NCBI RefSeq assembly: GCF_008831285.2
Contig: NC_045138.2
Coordinates: 13,714,571 to 13,778,570 of the forward strand
DNA length: 64,000 nucleotides
Reading direction: 5' to 3'
Source of the DNA: Nymphaea colorata
Lineage: Eukaryota > Streptophyta > Magnoliopsida > Nymphaeales > Nymphaeaceae
Shown here: piece by piece, positions 13,254-24,734 of the stretch
Position numbering within the stretch: position 1 is the stretch's first letter
Layout of the letters: each line of letters opens with the position of its first letter
Position numbers and translations under genes: made by a program
Notes under the pieces: generated by a model
Told to the model about the DNA's origin: nothing
The model's database searches: none
Seen by the model: the letters and a program-made list of their open reading frames with translations, nothing else

Positions 13254-13286
13254 GTGCTTCAATTCTACACTTGGAGTACTATAAAG
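13254..13286 (+). promoter_or_regulatory. Core promoter of the second Root_cap gene: conserved 17-mer plus TATA box
   Basis: GTGCTTCAATTCTACAC (13254-13270) is followed after 9 bases by TATAAAG (13280-13286). The same 17-mer, with one change at most, and the same 9-base spacing occur before the third gene and in the orphan promoter at 27926. This suggests a real cis element, or at least common descent. Confidence 0.7.
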
Positions 13287-13403
13287 TAAACAGACCCACA
13301 AGCTTCAACCATGCAACACACCGCATCCCCAACCCATTCGCTTGAAAGGGACCAAAGCATCTAACCACAGATATCCTCTCTTCCTGTTCGATTTTCAAGA
13401 AAC

Positions 13404-14222
13404 ATGGCTTCCACTAAGCCGTGGTCTGCTCCTTTGATCTTCCTTCTCCCGCTCCTCTGCTTAGAGTTGGCCGCTGCAACTGTAGTCATAAAGCCAGACA
13501 AGAACGTCACTTTGCCCAAAATTGTGAAGTGCACGGTTAAGCAGTACAAACTTTGCTACTCCATCCCTTTAAGCTGCCCCATTGCCTGCCCCAAAACTTG
13601 CAAAGTGGATTGCACAATCTGCAAGGCTGTTTGCGGTAACTATCCTTACTGCCCTAATTTTCTTCATAAAAAAATCCATTACTTTGGCTGGCGCCCCAAG
13701 TGAGACCAGACCCATCATCGTTCACAAAATCTGGTCTCATGCTCTTTATTTTTCCCCATATGGTCGTCTGCACTTCTATACAGTTCCTGAGTAGCCGACG
13801 CTCTGTTTTACACCTTACCCATGCACCTGACGACTTGACCCTTACTTTTGTGGTTTTCAATGGGTTGAAAAAGATTAGATAAGCCCAACCTAAACGAGGA
13901 ACGTCTGACATGCACTTTACTCGACCATTAGTTGATGTGTTCCTAATATTAATTCCCTTTATCTGATCTGCAGATTGCGATAGGCCTGGTGCAGTGTGCG
14001 AGGATCCGCGTTTCGTGGGTGGGGATGGAATCACCTTCTACTTCCACGGCAAGAAGGACAAGGACTTCTGCTTGGTCACTGACACCAACCTCCACATCAA
14101 TGGCCACTTCATTGGCAGGAGAGGCGATGGCATGAAACGCGACTTCACTTGGGTTCAATCGATTGGAGTCCTCTTCGGCACTCACAAACTCTTCGTTGGT
14201 GCCAAGAAGGTATACACCATTC

Positions 14223-14253
<31 letters not shown>

Positions 14254-14904
14254 CTTCAAGTGATCATGGAGGTTCATGAGTTCAATGGATAGTACTTGAA
14301 GGCATTTCCGAACTTGATGAAGCCATGTTATGTCATCCTGATAAGTTAGTGACAACTATAGGTCGCTCGATGGGACGACGCGGTTGATCAACTGGTCATT
14401 GGTTTCGACGGCGAGCCCCTCTCACTTCCTACCACAGAGAACGCCGAGTGGACGGCCGCCGACTCTTCCCTCACCATCACTCGCTCCGGCTCAACCACCA
14501 ATGAAGTAGTGCTGGAGGCACCCAACAACTTCAGGATCGCGGCCAAGGTGGTTTACATCACCAAGCAGGACTCTAAGGTCCATCGCTACGGCATCCCCGA
14601 CGACAATTGCTTCGCTCACCTGGACTTGGCCTTCAGGTTCTACTCTCTCACTGGCAGCGTCAACGGCGTGCTGGGCCAGACCTATGCGGATAACTACAAG
14701 AGCCGAGCCAAGATTGGCCTGAAGATGCCCGTCTTGGGCGGCGATCGCGAGTTTTCCTCGTCCGGACTTTTCACCACCGACTGCGCTGTGGCAAGGTTCA
14801 AGGGAGTCGAGCCCAGCAGTGTGGAGGGTGCGATACTGGAGAATGATGGGGATTTGAAGTGCAAGACTGGCTTCGATGGCCGCGGCATGATCTGCAAGAA
14901 GTGA
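13404..14904 (+). CDS. Root_cap/LEA-related secreted Cys-rich protein, copy 2 (336 residues, 3 exons)
   Basis: Exons are 13404-13635, 13974-14209 and 14362-14904. All borders are GT-AG, the phases agree, and the total is 1011 bases including TGA. The ATG follows a purine-rich AAGAAAC context and starts MASTKPWSAPLIFLLPLLCL, a clear signal peptide with likely cleavage after about residue 24-26. Residues about 43-77 form a Cys cluster (CPIACPKTCKVDCTICK). Residues about 78-156 (exon 2) are a conserved module, DPRFVGGDGITFYFHGKKDK. Exon 3 carries the Root_cap domain (Pfam Root_cap family, roughly residues 215-275; HRYGI, DDNCFAHLD, FRFYSLTGSVNGVLGQTY). The family includes root-cap-expressed and LEA-related plant proteins and is thought to act in the wall or apoplast; its biochemical role is unknown. 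The 3' side has AATAAA at 14996-15001, shared with the third gene. Assignment to the family is firm; the function is not. Confidence 0.92.
14230..14253 (+). repeat. (CT)n microsatellite in intron 2 of the second Root_cap gene
   Basis: A run of CT dinucleotides lies just after the intron 2 donor. The intron of the third gene has only a broken CT/GA stretch (near 19045-19075), which helps explain the intron length difference (152 against 100 bases). Confidence 0.8.
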
Positions 14905-15149
14905 AAAGATTATCACCTTCAAATAGCTGGTTGTTGAGCAGTCCTTTCAATAATGTGTTTCTCGATCGTGTTTTGGTTTACCCATGTCATGTGGAAATAA
15001 ACAGGAAAGGGATAATAAGGCGCCGAGGGAACACCTCTGCCGTTTCTTTCCTGCTTGAATGTGTGTTGGATTTCTTTGTTTTTCCTTCGACTGTTTTTTC
15101 GTTGTCAAAAGATTTGGCTGCTGCTTCTGTGCTTAGTGATTGATCTACA

Positions 15150-18100
15150 CTTGGGTTTTCAATGAAACAAAGGACTGTTCGACTTATATGCTGACTTTCA
15201 ACCTATAGAGTTTGATGACTGTAGCAATTGTACGCCAAACTAGATCTTAAGGCACGTGAATGGGAATGGAAATTTCCATTTACTCTTTCAAACAATATTC
15301 AATCCATGGTATCCTTTGTGGAGGTACAATGCTATATGAATAACGACAATAAGAAGTATTCTTACAAAAATAGGTTAACATTTCCCTGTTTTTTGTTGTC
15401 TGCCGACCAAATTATACTGGTGGAAGCCGGAAGGTTTTCTTCATATATGTTGTAGAGAAGGGAGTTTCTAAGAAATGATTTCTGTCTCGATGTTTCTCTT
15501 TCCATGTACTGAAGTTCCCTCACCTTTTTCTTCCAGATTTTCCAATGCTTCTCCCTCATATGCAACTCTTAAATAAGACTATCTAAAACTCTGTCATGCA
15601 ACAATAACTGACCTAGACCTGTCCAAAAACTTATTGAAAGGCAACACCAGATGCTTCTAGCTGGAATTTAATTTAGGTACATGAATCAATTCACCAACAA
15701 AGAAACCTCAAACTGAAAGTGACAACTAGAGAACTTTGAATGACATAGTTACCTAAATTGCTTTTTAAGACATTGATATATGGAAAGAGCTGTGTTGATT
15801 GATCTAGTTTTCTCATGTGCACAAGATAAATGTCAATCACCAAACATTGTGCTCCTTAATAACAACTCCTTAACTTAAGGCGATACGATTAATTGATTTG
15901 ATAGTTGAAAAAAGAAAAAGAAAAACTAGTTTCGAGTCTGCTACAACAATGAATCGCAAGAAAACAACTGATTTAGCGTCTGCCAAATTAATCTGACAGA
16001 CTTAAAAAGGCTATGTTTTAGTGCTCTCATCTTCTGAACTGCTTGACCGGCTCAGAGTCTTTGTAATTGACCCAATGCTACCGGCTGCTCTGATCATGCC
16101 TCTACCATGTGACAAATTAGGTCAACGGAACACTTAACTCGCTTCTTGTGTTACAGATTTTATTTGGTCTCGAGACTGCATTCATAAATAAAAGAAAAAA
16201 GAGGTTGAAACTATTGTGTGTCAAATCTGAAAGGGTTATGTGTCTCTGTTTTTGCCAATTAGCAAGAAGTTAACAGAAATAGAAGGCCCGAGCCAATCAT
16301 GGAAAAGGTATATATTTGTCCAAAAAGAGAAAGGAAAAAAAAAACGGCAAATTATGGAATAAACAAGCTTACAGGAAATCGATGCTTTAAAATCTGGTGT
16401 TTGAAATTCGTGCAAGAGATCACGCCAAATACGTCCTCGCAAACTCGTCCGCTCAACCAGTAACCAGTGATACCAATCACTGATTCACTGACCTTGCGTG
16501 AACGTCACTAAATTCAAACGCTCACTGTTGATATTTAATATCTCCCACAGGTATTCCACTTTGTCGTTACGTTTTGCATCCCAAGGAGCAAGGGAGGACA
16601 TACATGAAGGGAAGAGACCTGGTCCTTAGAGCGTGCCGAAACTAGTTGTGGGTTTGTGGTGGGCAGTTGCCCACACAGACCCATATAACTTATTTTATTT
16701 CCACACTAGTGCTTAAACATAATTTACTTTATTACACGTTGGTGCCCCTAAATTTAATTACACTTTCTTATATTAGTGCACCTTGGTCACAATTTTTTTT
16801 TTTTGTCCCTGTCTTTAGAGCTTGCCCCTACCATCTCTTTCTTTCAGAAAGGAACTGAAGACAAGGACCTAAAGGTGCAGCTCTCCGAGTAAAGCTGGTA
16901 GAAAGTATGTAACAAGTTCCAAAAAGTTTCCTCACAAAACCTTGACATGGTGATGTTACAGAAAAAGAATTGCTTACTTAGTTTACAAACCAACAGAAAT
17001 TATATTTTGACCAAAATTTTACCATGCTTGTGGTTCTTTGATCAATTAATTGGTATGATATGTATCCAAAGAAATTAACTTAATTTATTCCGGTGACGGA
17101 ATCCACAACCCAGTAGGCAATTATATTTCGTAACACAATCCATGCACGTGCCTCTTTGGGAATTCCAACTTGAGACTGAACTTTCTTTTGCTCAATCCAT
17201 TGAACTTTGAATTGTTTATTTCTTGACAATTTTTTTTCCTTTAATGCCTATTATTCAAAGTTCAAGTTGTCATTCGGTTAATTGATTTGAGATTGTTGCG
17301 TTGAAGAGCTATTGTTAATTGCTAGGAGCTACATCTCAGGGTGTTGTCGCTTTTGGTGAGGTGTAGGAGAGTTAATTGTTCTATAACAACAATTTTAGGA
17401 AGTCGTACTTAAAGTTACATGAAAAGGGTAAAATCTATTATAAATTTATATACAGTGGATATAGGTTTACTAAATCTGGAAGAAAAAAAAATTATATTAA
17501 TGGGAAAATATGATACTTGGAGAGAGAGAGAGAAACAGAGAGGCAGAATCCCCCTTACTTGCGTTAGATCCACCTGAGAATTAATGAGAAACACAGCGTT
17601 TGGGGAGAAATAGACAGAGAGAGAATTCGTCTTTTGAAAACTCAAATATGGTTTGGATATACAAAAAAAAAAAAAAGGAACCTCCTTGTGTCTGCCAGGG
17701 TGCCATTTGAACGATGAAACAATGTATGGAGGATGCAATGCAAGAGACGGACAACACTAAAAGGGGTAATCATTCCCATTCATTAAAAACCTATCTTTTC
17801 AGTACTGGTTATTTTTTATTTATTGCAATGCATTCGCCAGACAGTAACACTGTTTCGAATCCAAGAATGCCACATTTTCGAATCCAAGAAGAGTAATAGA
17901 TGTGACGATTCACAAAGTATGTACTGGTAATATGGCAAATGAAGATTCACAAAGTATGTACTAGTAATATGGCAAATTTGACATTAATCCCTTCGGGGAA
18001 TCATGAGTTATGGAATATTGATTTATTGGCTCGCGCCTTACCTGCCTTCCTTGGTCGTCTATCCCGGTTTGGACAAACCATGCATGCACTTAATCCATGA

Positions 18101-18160
18101 AGACGGCGCCAGCTATCTGCTCTCAGATTTCATACGTAATTGTTTTATATAATCTTCAAA
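15150..18160. other. Spacer between the two mirrored Root_cap duplicates
   Basis: No supported gene. It is about 3 kb of AT-rich sequence between convergent genes. It contains a GA-rich patch (17520-17560) and a short direct repeat near 17905-17965 (ATTCACAAAGTATGTACT appears twice, about 37 bases apart). Short ORFs show no motif. Confidence 0.6.
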
Positions 18161-18449
18161 TTCATTAGATTGGAAGACAAGCTATAAGTCGAACAGCCCT
18201 CTGTTCCTGTGAAACCCAAAGTGGGGAGAGTCCACAGAAGCTGCACTCTGATCTTTTTGACAACAAACCAACGGTTGGAAAAGAAAAATTAAAGAAGACG
18301 AAGGAAACACACAGACAATCAGGAAAGGCGCCATAGGAGTTTCCCCGGCGGCATTCTCCCCCCTTCCTGTTTATTTCGACATGCAAGAACCAAAGCAAAC
18401 ACGTTATCCAAAGGACTGCTTTACTTTAGCTATCGGATGGTGATTTTCT

Positions 18450-19893
18450 TCACTTCTTGCAGATCATGCCACGGCCATTGAAGCCAGTCTTGCACTTCAA
18501 ATCCCCATCATCGCTCACTACCGCACCCTCCACGCTGCTCGGCACGACTCCCCTGAACCTCGCCACGGCGCAGTCGGTGGTGAAGAGTCCCGACGACGCG
18601 AACTCGCGATCGCCGCCCAAGACAGGCATCTTCAGGCCAATCTTGGCTCGGCTCTCGTAGTTATCCGCGTAGGTCTGGCCCAGCACGCCGCTCACGCTGC
18701 CAGTGAGAGCGTAGAACCTGAAGCCCAAATCGAGGTGAGCGAAGCAGTCGTCGTCTCTGATGCCGTAGCGATGGACCATGGAGTCCTGCTTGGTGATGGG
18801 AACCACCTTGGCCGCGATCTTGAAGTTGTTGGGTGCCTGCAACACCACTTCATTGGTGGTTGAGCCGGAGCGAGTGATGGTGAGGGAAGAGTCGGCGGCC
18901 GTCCATTCGGCGTTCTCTGTGATGGCAAGAGAGACGGGCTCGCCGTCGAATGCAATGGCCAGTTGATCAACCGCATCGTCCCATTGAGCGACCTGTAATT
19001 ATCAGTATCAGATACAAACCTGAACCTCCTTGATCACTTGAAGTGGGGAGAGAGATCAGAGAGAGGTAGAAAGGAAGGAGAATGGTGTATACCTTCTTGG
19101 CGCCAAGGAAGAGTTTGTGAGTGCCGAAGAGGACGCCAATGGATTGAACCCAAGTGAAGTCGCGCTTCATGCCATCGCCTCTCCTGCCGATGAAGTGGCC
19201 GTTGATGTGGAGGTTGGTATCGGTGACCAAGCAGAAGTCCTTGTCCTTCTTGCCGTGGAAGTAGAAGGTGATGCCATCACCACCCACGAATTGGGGATCA
19301 TTGCAGATGGCTCCAGGCTTATTACAATCTGCAGATCAGGTGAAGCGAATCATTGGGCCAATGTTTCTGAAATAATAATACATGTTCCTGTTCTGTTGTT
19401 CGACAACGGGCTAATAATATTCTGATCTCTTGCATCCCATCGAAAAGTGAAAACCTCAAACGCCGGAAAAACAAATCCTCTCGTTTTAACTTTTAGAACT
19501 GCGTAGAGCTGATGAGTGTAAGAGGAAAATAAAAATCATGTGACCATTGTTTCCTGAAATTTGCTGTCGAAGTGTGGCATCGGAGTAGTTAATTAATTTT
19601 CCAAAAAAAAAAAGGAAGGAAACGGGAACGGACAGTTACTTACGGCAAACAGGCTTGCATATTTCACAATCTACTTTGCAAGATCTGGGGCAGGCAGTGG
19701 GGCAGGTGAAAGGGATCCAGTAGCAAGTCGGGAACTTCTTATTCCTGCACCTCACAGTCTTGGGCACCTTCCCTTCTGGGTCTTCAACTTTCGGCTCCAC
19801 ATCATCTGCGTTTGCAGCTGCGAACTCTAAGCTGACAGAGCAAAGGAGCAGGAGAAGGATGAGTGGCGCAGCCCAGGTCTTAGTCGAGGCCAT
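18450..19893 (-). CDS. Root_cap/LEA-related secreted Cys-rich protein, copy 3 (342 residues, 3 exons)
   Basis: Minus-strand exons are 19893-19644, 19328-19093 and 18992-18450. Their lengths (250, 236 and 543 bases) total 1029 in frame. Exon 2 and exon 3 have exactly the same lengths as in the second gene. The ATG at 19893 starts MASTKTWAAPLILLLLLCS, a signal peptide; a longer in-frame start at 19947 lies upstream but falls in the 5' UTR shared with the second gene. Mature residues about 28-45 are acidic (DDVEPKVEDPE), unlike the second copy, and precede the Cys cluster (CPTACPRSCKVDCEICK). Exon 2 and exon 3 proteins are nearly identical to the second copy (FVGGDGITFYFHGKKDKDF; FRFYALTGSVSGVLGQTY). 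The gene is convergent with copy 2. The 3' flank, including the AATAAA equivalent at 18370-18375, is also shared. Function is unknown beyond the family assignment. Confidence 0.92.
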
Positions 19894-19959
19894 GTTTCCT
19901 GAAATAAGCAATGAGTTGGTTGGGGATGCGGTGTGATGAAGTCCCAAAGCTTGTGGGTC

Positions 19960-19993
19960 TATTTATAGTGATTGAGGTGTAGAATCGAAGCAC
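19960..19993 (-). promoter_or_regulatory. Core promoter of the third Root_cap gene: conserved 17-mer plus TATA box
   Basis: On the minus strand, GTGCTTCGATTCTACAC (19993-19977), then 9 bases, then TATAAATA (19967-19960). This is the same arrangement as the second gene, with one base change in the 17-mer. Confidence 0.75.
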
Positions 19994-22375
19994 CCAACCC
20001 ATGGGTTTGCACCTCAATGAAACGACATACCTGTCTCCGGGAGATACTAAAAAAATAGAGAGAAAAAAAAAACAAGTGCCTAGATTCTGTTGTTGATCAA
20101 TGAAGTTTTATTAGTCCAGAACATGCCAAAACCGTGGGCGATCTATAACTATTCTTCTTATCATTATCATTGCATGTTTTTTTTAAAGCATGCAATCTGA
20201 GGAGACACTCAGAAAAAAAGAAAATCTACCATTACTGAGGAGGGAAAACGTCAGCAAAAAAGTTAAAACCGTCAATTATACATATACTGACTTCCTTCTG
20301 TTGTTATATCTAACCGTGCACCTTCTCTTCACAGGTCTTGTTTCAAAGATGAGTGTTAAAAGTCACTCACTCAGTCTTCGGATGGAAGGAAGCAACCATG
20401 ATTGTGTCTTTGACGGTACGCGGTTCGACTCCCTTGAGCGTTGGCCTTTGCTTAATGCTAAGGCGACTATAAGACCTTGAAATGGGGTCCTAGTCTTGGG
20501 GTTTTACACCGCCAGCTATTCCAGTGCTGTTTTCTGAAGTTGCTAAACTTAAATATCCGATTTTGTCGCAAAAAGATTTTGAAACAATGAAATGTTAGAA
20601 GCCGCCCCATTCAATATATATTGAATCAGTTTTAAAACCGGCAGGAGTGATCCAACTAAGACTATTACGTGTAGAGTTTGACCATTTAGGTCACATCAAT
20701 ATGTTCGTGATATTTTATTTTCTAAAAAATTAAAAAATAATTTTTAGTTCATCATCACTCCATATCATAATTTGGTTCGTAGTTGAAAGTGACTTTAAAA
20801 ACCAGATTCATGTTGAATTTGGATTGAGAATTTAAGAGTTAGATTCGGACATGGTATAGAGTCTATAGACTTCCCTTGGTTTCCATTTGAATATGAAACC
20901 GAATATGAATATATGAACATCTGATCATCATGATCAAATCAAATATGATAAAAGGCATAGTTGATGAATCCAATCCATTGACATCTCAATGTAGAGCTAA
21001 GTAAGGACCATTCAAAAGGCATAGTTGATGAATCCAATCCATTGATATCTCAATGTAGAGCTAAGTAAGGACCATTCAAAAGGCATAGTTGATGAATCCA
21101 ATCCATTGATACCTCAATGTAGAGCTAAGTAAGGACCATTCACGAGTTTTCTAGATTTTAGGTCGCGGCTGTGCTCCAATTCTCTCCCACATTAATTGTC
21201 GTAGTTTTTTGCGAGACGAAGAAAACGTACATTATTTCATCAAAATGACTTCAATTAAATTTAGCACATTCGTTAATTGCTTTACGACGCAACCAGCAAC
21301 ACAAATCAGATAATTCTTTTAAATGATCAATCTATCTCGGCGTTACTGTGACCAGTTCAACACAATTTTCATTAGCTTTGAAGACATAAGGTTCCAGTGA
21401 TCTTCCTCGGGAAGTGGGAGTGGTGATGACAGGACTTTTCAGTTAAGTCAACTACATATAATAAAACACCGACGGTATGCCAAGTAAAGCTAATCAGATC
21501 AGATTGCTGGCACTTCATTTTTCTTTTTGTTTTCCGCTAGATCGAGAATATTATCAGCATGGAAATCCGTCACAAAGTTAACAAGTAGGAAAATGAACAC
21601 GCGCCTTGAGAAAAATTCACCACAACTTTAGACTGCCATTTTTTAATCTGTTACAATGTGACCCATTCCTGCAATCTTCCCTTTTCTTCCTCTGTTTTCA
21701 ATGGTGTTCTGCTTCTATAGAGATGTGAACTTTTGTTGCTTTGAGGAATAGAAAACATTATCAGCAGTTTCTTTTTTAAAGATATTACCTTCTGTCACTT
21801 TCACCGTCATAGACTCTTCTTTCAGTGTTTTTATGTTTCTCTTTACTTCAGATTGTTATTTGACATTTTTCATGAAAGGTACGGTCTTCTTTTTTTAACC
21901 AAATAAAAAAAATGAAAAGAAGAAGTCATTTTTTCTTTTTCGAAACATGGCCCATAGACCCCAAAAAAAAATCAGGAAAGAAATAGCATGCAATCTTTGT
22001 TTTTCCTTAAGGAGGATATTTCAACGGCTTAGATTGTCCATGAATCGTATCTTGGATACCGATTACTATGTTAAACATAAGACGCGTGGACTTCTTTCAC
22101 GAGACGGCCAATAAATAGAGTGAATCTCTAGTAAATATTCGAACAAGGGGACGGAATTGTGACCAGCATACTTAAAACTTCAAACTATATACGTACCTTC
22201 CGAAATTGTATTTTTCTTTAAGCTTCAATGAACTTAATTAATGGAAGATGATATTTTCGGGTTCTCTAAGCTTTAAGGAAAGGTTACCTGTACCAAAGTT
22301 AAAGCGAACTTGCACTAAATAACATGATTTCAGAAGTTCTTATTTAAATACACTTATTAGGCATCTTTAACTAAA
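19994..22375 (-). repeat. Upstream block of segmental duplication, inverted copy
   Basis: This is the reverse-complement counterpart of about 11073-13250. The outer limit is near 22375, where the inverse of a GCAAGTTCGCTTTA / CTTTCCTTAAAGCT pair lies. The region from about 20180 to 21170 contains sequence not seen in the other copies, including the 64-bp tandem repeat, so insertions have lengthened it. Confidence 0.75.
20951..21142 (+). repeat. Three tandem copies of a 64-bp unit
   Basis: The unit starts AAAGGCATAGTTGATGAATC and ends GTAAGGACCATTC. Copies begin at 20951, 21015 and 21079 and differ by only one or two bases (GACATC / GATATC / GATACC). This is a recent local triplication with no ORF. 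Confidence 0.92.
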
Positions 22376-23417
22376 AGCTCTAAGCAAACCCCCCACCCCC
22401 TCCACCCAACCAAATTTTTATTTTTATTTTTATTTTTTTTGAAAGAAACAATCTGTGCTGCTTTTGCTTTCTACTTGTGCTTCTTCTAAGTGCTTTATTA
22501 TTTACAAGTAAAGTTTCTTCCACCCCCTTCTCCTTCATCTTCTGCTTTCTTCACACCTCATGCGTCCCTTCGCCCACACGGCTCTCTCTGATTAATATGT
22601 TTGACTCCAACACGTGATTGGATACCAATATAAGATAAGGGATACATATTGGATCGTTTAAGGGATCATGTTTTGTTTTCTGTAAGGGATCCAAGTGCAT
22701 GCGATTGATATTGCCTACCCGGACGTTATTTGGTTTTCCAATTTGGATATATGACGGTACGCACAAGTTTGTGTCTCCAAGAGTTAGATGTCTTCGACAT
22801 CCACCTGAAAAGCTTTTAGAAATGTAGCATCTGCATTTCAGAATTTCGTCAACCATTCTGTATATACTCGTTCTAACCATTTATTAAATTATGACGCCTT
22901 GACAAAAAAAAAATCCCTCTAATTTTGATGTATTTACAAAAAAAAAACATACTTAATTTGGAACATTATAAGTAAGATTTAACGACGCAAAATCGCACTG
23001 CTTACAGTTTTTGACTAATAGCAACGGCCAGCCTTTTGGCAAGAGAATCGGAACTTTCACTATCTCAACTGCTATGCTAGTGGAGAGGATGAGTTATTAT
23101 TGACTTTTTAAGTAACGCAGGGACTGCTTGATAAAAGTCTTTTCTTGTACTCAGAATGAAAAACTTGAAATTAATCTATCTCTTACGTGTTCTATGGTGG
23201 CTTGAATTTCTCCATCGAGAGGAAGCAGTTGCAATATTTCTCCTACGTCGGAATGAATCATCTCGCGGCCGGACTTGTCTTTTCAGTCAAACTACACTTT
23301 TCAGTCAAAACTACACAATCCGGTGCTTAACTTCCATGTTAATTTGCTTTTTAAACCGGCTTCCATTTCCACGTTTAGATCATCCTATAATACCCAACCT
23401 AACTTACAGGAACAATT

Positions 23418-23706
23418 TAAGGGTGGGCATCGGCCCGGCCCTGCCCGATAGTCCGAGTCTCGGCTAGGCTCGGCCCATTTAAAATTAAAAAATAATTTTT
23501 TAATTATAAAATAAATTTTTAAATATAAAATATATTTATTAATAATAAATATATATTATTAAAACAACAAAAATTTAAAGAAAAATATTTTTTTAATTTA
23601 AACGGGCTGGACCGAGCTGACCCGGGCCGGCTTATCGGGCCCGGGCTTGATTTTTCCCAGTCCAAGCCTGGGCCCAATCGCTGGTCCAGCAGGACGCCCA
23701 GCCTTT
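23418..23706 (+). mobile_element. MITE copy C (GC-flanked AT-core family)
   Basis: The left end TAAGGGTGGGCATCGGCC fits the family. The AT core is typical. The right end has decayed (GCCCAGCCTT) and no clean target duplication is visible. Confidence 0.8.
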
Positions 23707-24199
23707 TAAGTTATCTAGCTTTTCAATTAATTTCTAATTTCATATGCCTCTTCCTTTCAATAAATTTATTACTTACCATCGACTTGTTTTAATAAAAAGA
23801 GGATAAGTCATTGTCTTCTCATGGGCATCATTTTCATGTTGAAATTATTTGTTCCTTTTTTGCTAACTAGGCAAAACTTCTCTTTTAGCAAAAGTCAGGA
23901 CGAAAGTATTGTTGGCAAAAAGTTTCCGAAACATGTTGCCAGCGTTGAGGCTGTCGAGTGCTTTTTGCAAACGCTATATGAAGACCAAGCTGTTGCTGGT
24001 GTGATCATATAAAATTAAATTAAATTACGATTGGGTTTAAATTCTATAGGCTTCGAACTATTTTATCTTTCTTTGCCGTAGCATGTATCATCCTAACTGA
24101 AGTTAAACCACGCTTCGTTTGTGATTTCAGGAACCCAATAAAGTTAAACCACTCTTTGGTACAATGGTTGGAGTAGGGGCTGGTAAGCGGTCAAATTCT

Positions 24200-24537
24200 G
24201 TTTTGATTAAGGATGGGCATCAGACCGGGCTGGCCCGAGCCGGCATGGTAAGGACTGGCCTAAGCCGGCATGGTAAGGGCCGGGAGCCCGACACGATAGT
24301 AGGGTCTCGGCTTGGACCGACCCATTTAAAATTAAAAAATAATTTTTTAATTATAAAATAATTTTTTAATATAAAATATATTTATTAATAATAAATATAT
24401 ATTATTAAAATAAAAAAATTAAAAAAATATTTTTTTATTCTTAACGAGCTAAATGGGCCGGGCTGACCCGGGCCGGCCTATCAGGGCCGGGCCAGGTTTT
24501 TTCCAAACCCGGCTCGATGCTCACCCTTAGTTTTGAT
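24200..24537 (+). mobile_element. MITE copy D, complete, with exact 8-bp target duplication
   Basis: The element spans 24208-24529 and is flanked by GTTTTGAT at 24200-24207 and again at 24530-24537. The ends are TAAGGATGGGCATC and GATGCTCACCCTTA, near-perfect inverted repeats. The size is 322 bases with no ORF. It is hAT-type by its 8-bp duplication. Confidence 0.9.
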
Positions 24538-24680
24538 CTAAAAAAAAAAAAGCAATGCAATGGTGCATAGCAAGACACCTACCTCGTGGTACCAAAGCAA
24601 CCGAGAACCTTAAAAAAGGGCTTCGGTCTTCACTCGGACGATAGGATTAGCCTTTCGCTCATCCAAAGGGAAGTATTAGA

Positions 24681-24683
<3 letters not shown>

Positions 24684-24731
<48 letters not shown>
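24684..24731 (+). repeat. (TA)n microsatellite
   Basis: About 24 uninterrupted TA dinucleotides, 150 bases beyond MITE copy D. Confidence 0.95.

Positions 24732-24734
<3 letters not shown>

Larger units (their letters stand above)
11073..13403 (+). repeat. Upstream block of segmental duplication, copy next to the second Root_cap gene
   Basis: Scattered but collinear matches link this block to the inverted block upstream of the third gene (about 19894-22375) and to a direct block at about 25975-28022. Anchors include GTAACCTTTCCTTAAAGCTC near 11150 (inverse near 22280; GTGACCTTTCCTTAAACCTC near 26010), CAATCTAAGCCGTTGAA near 11410 (inverse near 22030; similar near 26330) and AAGTGCCAGCAATCTGAT near 12435 (inverse near 21500; similar near 27070). 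The last part is the promoter and 5' UTR. Confidence 0.8.

Noticed and set aside
14491..14922. 143-codon minus-strand ORF across exon 3 of the second Root_cap gene
   Set aside because: Antisense shadow caused by codon bias. The same shadow appears opposite the other two copies.
19894..19947. Upstream in-frame ATG of the third Root_cap gene (adds 18 residues)
   Set aside because: The extra residues come from the 5' UTR shared with the second gene, and the downstream ATG starts a standard signal peptide.
20405..20450. GGTTCGACTCCC box resembling a tRNA or SINE B box
   Set aside because: No A box at the right distance and no acceptor-stem pairing.
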